NCBI GenBank assembly: GCA_903840375.1
Contig: CAIMFR010000038.1
Coordinates: 1-8,255 of the forward strand
Direction: 5' to 3'
Length of the DNA: 8,255 bases
From: Candidatus Adlerbacteria bacterium
GTDB taxonomy: Bacteria > Patescibacteriota > Minisyncoccia > Phycocordibacterales > SBAW01
Part shown: positions 6,195-8,255 of the stretch, piece by piece
Numbering within the stretch: position 1 is the stretch's first letter
Layout of the letters: each line of letters starts with the position of its first letter
Notes under the pieces: model-generated
Databases searched by the model: none
The model's input: the letters and a program-made list of their open reading frames with translations, nothing else
Told to the model about the DNA's origin: nothing
Translations under genes and position numbers: made by a program

Positions 6195-6200
6195 ATCGGT

Positions 6201-6983
6201 ATGGGAACTTTTTCCTCGCTTTGGTATGAATTGAATCATCTGATGAGGGCGCTGGTGGCGTGGATGATCGCCGTGCTCGTGTTGGCTGCGTTGTTTTTCA
6301 GTATCGGTTTTCGGCAAACAGAATTGTTCGGACGACACCTGGTCGTGCCGGTCCTTACGACGCACTCGATCGCATCGCAGGCGCTCGTACATATGACGCA
6401 TGACCTTGTTCCGCCGGAAGTGCACCTGATAGCGACCGATCCATTTTCCACAATTGGACTCGAGTTGTGGTTCTCAACGCTGCTTGCGTTTTGCGCGATG
6501 CTTCCGTTCATTCTCATTGCCGTGTTGCGCTATTTGTCGCCTGCGCTGTATCGCAATGAACGCAACGCACTATTCATGCTCGTCTTGCCTGCGCTGCTGC
6601 TCTTCGCGACCGGCGCGGCGTTTTCTTATAACCTAGTCATCCCGCGCATGTTCTCATTCTTATACGGTTTCGTGCCGGCGATGGGTGCAGAGTCGCTCTA
6701 TTCGCTTTCCGATTTCTTTTCCAATGTCCTGTCGATCCTCGTCGCATCGGGCTTCATGTTCGAGCTGCCGGTCTGTATGGTGCTGCTGACTTATATGCAT
6801 ATCGTGCGCGCATCATTTTGGCATGCGCACTGGCGCGGTGCGGTGCTGACATTTCTCATCGTCACGGCGATATTCTCACACGATCCGAGCGGCGTGAGTA
6901 TGCTCATGTTGAGCATACCGCTCACCATTTTCTATTTCTTTGCGATGGTACTTTGTTTTCGCATTGAGAAAAATAGGGCGTAG
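6201..6983 (+). CDS. tatC: Twin-arginine translocase subunit TatC
   Basis: A 260-residue polytopic protein with six predicted transmembrane helices, the normal count. TatC is the core Tat receptor that binds twin-arginine signal peptides and recruits TatA to export folded proteins. Family motifs are visible: PFSTIGLELWFS (81-92), LSPALYRNER (112-121, matching FxxPGLYxxER), FSYNLVIP (141-148), FMFELP (185-190) and a HDPSGVSMLML end (227-237, cf. PDxxSQ). Glu120 and Glu188 correspond to conserved residues. The N-terminal HxxELRxRL is degenerate here (YELNHLMRAL, 9-18). ATG 6201 is preferred over an in-frame TTG at 6186, because it lies after the -10 and gives the family length. No tatA/tatB is in the window; TatA must be encoded elsewhere if the system works. 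Confidence 0.93.
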   Translation: MGTFSSLWYELNHLMRALVAWMIAVLVLAALFFSIGFRQTELFGRHLVVPVLTTHSIASQALVHMTHDLVPPEVHLIATDPFSTIGLELWFSTLLAFCAMLPFILIAVLRYLSPALYRNERNALFMLVLPALLLFATGAAFSYNLVIPRMFSFLYGFVPAMGAESLYSLSDFFSNVLSILVASGFMFELPVCMVLLTYMHIVRASFWHAHWRGAVLTFLIVTAIFSHDPSGVSMLMLSIPLTIFYFFAMVLCFRIEKNRA

Positions 6984-7031
6984 ATGTCGCCGTCTTGCCG
7001 ACGCCACTCGCTTCAATAATAGCCATCTTCG

Positions 7032-7040
7032 TGCTATTAT
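7032..7040 (+). promoter_or_regulatory. Extended -10 promoter for the tRNA-Thr/prfB unit
   Basis: TGC-TATTAT (7032-7040) is an extended -10 with a weak TTCAAT at 7012-7017 as -35 (17-bp spacing). Transcription would begin near 7047, 35 bases before the first tRNA. The -10 lies in an imperfect hairpin, ATAATAG (7016-7022) with CTATTAT (7034-7040). Confidence 0.5.
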
Positions 7041-7081
7041 CTGCAATGCTGTCGATGATATTGAAACCGAGAGGCATGTTC

Positions 7082-7154
7082 GCCGATGTAGCTCAGATGG
7101 TAGAGCAACTCCATGGTAAGGAGTAGGTCGTCGGTTCGATTCCGACCATCGGCT
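7082..7154 (+). tRNA. tRNA-Thr (anticodon GGU)
   Basis: A 73-nt cloverleaf. The acceptor stem is GCCGATG/CATCGGC and the D arm GCTC/GAGC. The anticodon stem is ACTCC/GGAGT with loop ATGGTAA, so the anticodon is GGT (reads ACC and ACU). The variable region is AGGTC, and the T arm GTCGG/CCGAC with TTCGATT. Discriminator base U; the 3' CCA is not encoded (CAA follows), so it must be added. The spacer to the next tRNA is 42 nt and carries a small hairpin (GCTAGT 7158-7163 with ACTAGC 7170-7175). Confidence 0.96.
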
Positions 7155-7196
7155 CAAGCTAGTAGTCACACTAGCGGCCGGTCAATTGTTAAACAA

Positions 7197-7269
7197 GCCA
7201 GAGTAGCTCAGTTGGTAGAGCAGCGGTATCGTAAACCGCAGGTCGTCGGTTCGATCCCGACCTCTGGCT
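7197..7269 (+). tRNA. tRNA-Thr (anticodon CGU)
   Basis: A 73-nt cloverleaf: acceptor GCCAGAG/CTCTGGC, D arm GCTC/GAGC, anticodon stem GCGGT/ACCGC with loop ATCGTAA. The anticodon is CGT, reading ACG. T arm GTCGG/CCGAC with loop TTCGATC. No encoded CCA. It shares the D arm and most of the T arm with the upstream tRNA-Thr, which suggests duplication and anticodon divergence. Its 3' end is 16 bases from the prfB start. Confidence 0.96.
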
Positions 7270-7285
7270 CATTCATTTTTTATCT

Positions 7286-8161
7286 ATGCAGTCAAAAGGA
7301 GAAATACAGAAACGCATCGCAGAGATAGAAGCCGCCATGAATGCGGCGGATTTTTGGGATGATAAATTTCGCGCGCAGACGATCATCAAAGAATTGCAGG
7401 AGTTGAAGGCCGAGGCAGAGGGCGGCGACAAATATGACAAAGGCAATGCCATCTTGAGCATCGTCGCAGGTGCGGGCGGCGCGGACGCCGAGGACTTCGC
7501 GCGCATGCTGTTCGAGATGTACGAACACTTTGCCGAGAAACGCGGCTGGGGTCTGCGCATTCTGCATAAAAATGAAAACGACCACGGCGGCTTCCGCAAC
7601 TTCTCTGCGGAGATAACCGGCAGAAATGTGTACAGCACGTTCAAGCGCGAGAGTGGTGTACATCGCCTCGTGCGCATCTCGCCGTTCAATGCCAACCAGC
7701 TTCGCCAGACATCTTTCTGTCTTGTGGAATTTGTGCCGCAACTTCCCGATGCACAAGATCTGGAAATACCGGAGTCGGAGCTCGATATTCAGTACGCGCG
7801 TTCGAGCGGTCCCGGCGGGCAAAATGTCAACAAGCGCGAGACTGCGGTGCGCATTGTCCACAAACCGACCAACCTTTCCGTGCACATCGACGGCGAGCGC
7901 ACGCAGCAGGCGAACTTGAAAAAAGGTTTGGAGATTTTGCGCGGCAAACTCTACCGCAAGCGCGAGGAAGATATTGAAAAAGAGAGGCATGGTTTCTCGC
8001 CGTCAAAAACAACGCAGATAGAATGGGGAAGTCAGATCCGCTCGTACGTCCTCCACCCGTATAAACTGGTAAAAGATCATCGCACCGGGGTAGAAGTTCA
8101 CGACGCGGAAGGCGTCCTATCCGGAAACATAGAACCGTTTTTGGAGGGAGAGAAGGAGTAG
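7286..8161 (+). CDS. prfB: Peptide chain release factor 2 with shortened N-terminal domain
   Basis: A 291-residue class I release factor. The SPF tripeptide (132-134, in VHRLVRISPFNANQLRQTSF) is the RF2 codon-recognition motif, for UAA and UGA. The GGQ catalytic loop (167-169, SSGPGGQNVNKRETAVRI) triggers peptidyl-tRNA hydrolysis. The WGSQIRSYVLHPYKLVKDHRTG end is also typical. RF2 is usually about 360 residues. Here domain 1 is short: FWDD...AQ..IKELQELKAEAEGG runs almost directly into LSIVAGAGGADAEDFARML (57-75), so the long helical hairpin seen in E. coli RF2 is mostly missing. No CUUUGA frameshift site is seen at the 5' end, as the frame is continuous from ATG 7286. No upstream promoter fits in the 16-bp gap, so it is probably cut from the tRNA transcript. 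Confidence 0.95.
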   Translation: MQSKGEIQKRIAEIEAAMNAADFWDDKFRAQTIIKELQELKAEAEGGDKYDKGNAILSIVAGAGGADAEDFARMLFEMYEHFAEKRGWGLRILHKNENDHGGFRNFSAEITGRNVYSTFKRESGVHRLVRISPFNANQLRQTSFCLVEFVPQLPDAQDLEIPESELDIQYARSSGPGGQNVNKRETAVRIVHKPTNLSVHIDGERTQQANLKKGLEILRGKLYRKREEDIEKERHGFSPSKTTQIEWGSQIRSYVLHPYKLVKDHRTGVEVHDAEGVLSGNIEPFLEGEKE

Positions 8162-8188
8162 GTTAGGAATCGTCACTACTTGAATGCA

Positions 8189-8216
8189 TTGACATATACA
8201 AACGATTTGATATTGT
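8189..8216 (+). promoter_or_regulatory. Candidate promoter for the next gene
   Basis: TTGACA (8189-8194) and TATTGT (8211-8216) at 16-bp spacing, in the tail after prfB. The predicted start is near 8223. The remaining 30 bases to the window end are GC-rich, with a possible GTG at 8229, but too short to assign any gene. Confidence 0.4.
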
Positions 8217-8255
8217 TAAGACACAAAGTGCCGCAAGGCTTCGAGAAACCCCGCC

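Noticed and set aside
7158..7175. GCTAGT/ACTAGC hairpin between the tRNAs, considered as a terminator
   Set aside because: Only six pairs and no T run; it does not separate the two tRNAs convincingly.
7294..7301. AAAAGGAG inside the start of prfB, considered as a frameshift stimulator or alternative ribosome site
   Set aside because: No CUUUGA-like slip site follows, the frame is continuous, and no ATG/GTG/TTG lies at suitable distance.
7292..7990. Minus-strand 232-codon frame opposite prfB
   Set aside because: A shadow of the RF2 gene, whose SPF and GGQ motifs are on the plus strand.
1..8255. CRISPR array, insertion sequence, phage or toxin-antitoxin genes
   Set aside because: No regularly spaced repeats, transposase or integrase motifs, or paired small toxin/antitoxin frames were seen.

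Overview
The window reads as a stretch of a Patescibacteria (Candidate Phyla Radiation, probably Parcubacteria-like) chromosome. This is inferred from several signs: a CAP/SCP-domain envelope protein with a His-rich N-terminus, an alanine-rich small secreted protein, a release factor 2 with a shortened first domain, very short or absent mRNA leaders, and few Shine-Dalgarno sites. No database search was possible, so the taxonomic placement is moderate in confidence. Stops are read as TAA/TAG/TGA, and UGA is a true stop here because RF2 is present and some genes end in TGA.

Layout. 1-150 is the 3' end of a peptidoglycan-binding-domain protein. 209-1225 (+) encodes a membrane CAP/SCP-domain protein. 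It converges on 1408-1848 (-), a small secreted Ala/Thr-rich protein, and the two share a perfect 18-bp bidirectional terminator at 1354-1393. A structured intergenic region (1849-2027) then leads into a two-gene operon: a signal-peptide/membrane protein (2028-2921) and a probable DUF2491 (YjfK-like) protein (2948-3688), closed by a strong terminator at 3727-3759. These two genes are the only ones with clear Shine-Dalgarno sites, and the sampled sequence looks more GC-rich, so they may have been acquired together.

Next come a DUF1003 membrane protein (3796-4239) and a membrane-anchored polysaccharide deacetylase (4277-5125). The deacetylase converges with a beta-lactamase-fold serine hydrolase (5146-6153, -). 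That hydrolase is divergent from tatC (6201-6983, +), with back-to-back promoters in a 47-bp gap. The window ends with two tandem tRNA-Thr genes (GGU and CGU anticodons) followed 16 nt later by prfB (7286-8161, RF2), and a possible promoter for the next gene.

Functional reading. Most of the protein genes act at the cell envelope: cell-wall binding, CAP domain, glycan deacetylation, penicillin-binding-like serine hydrolase, Tat export and membrane proteins. The last block (two tRNA-Thr plus RF2) is translation machinery and appears to be a single transcription unit. No CRISPR array, insertion sequence, phage gene or replication origin was seen. The least explained part is the DUF2491 pair and its structured leader.
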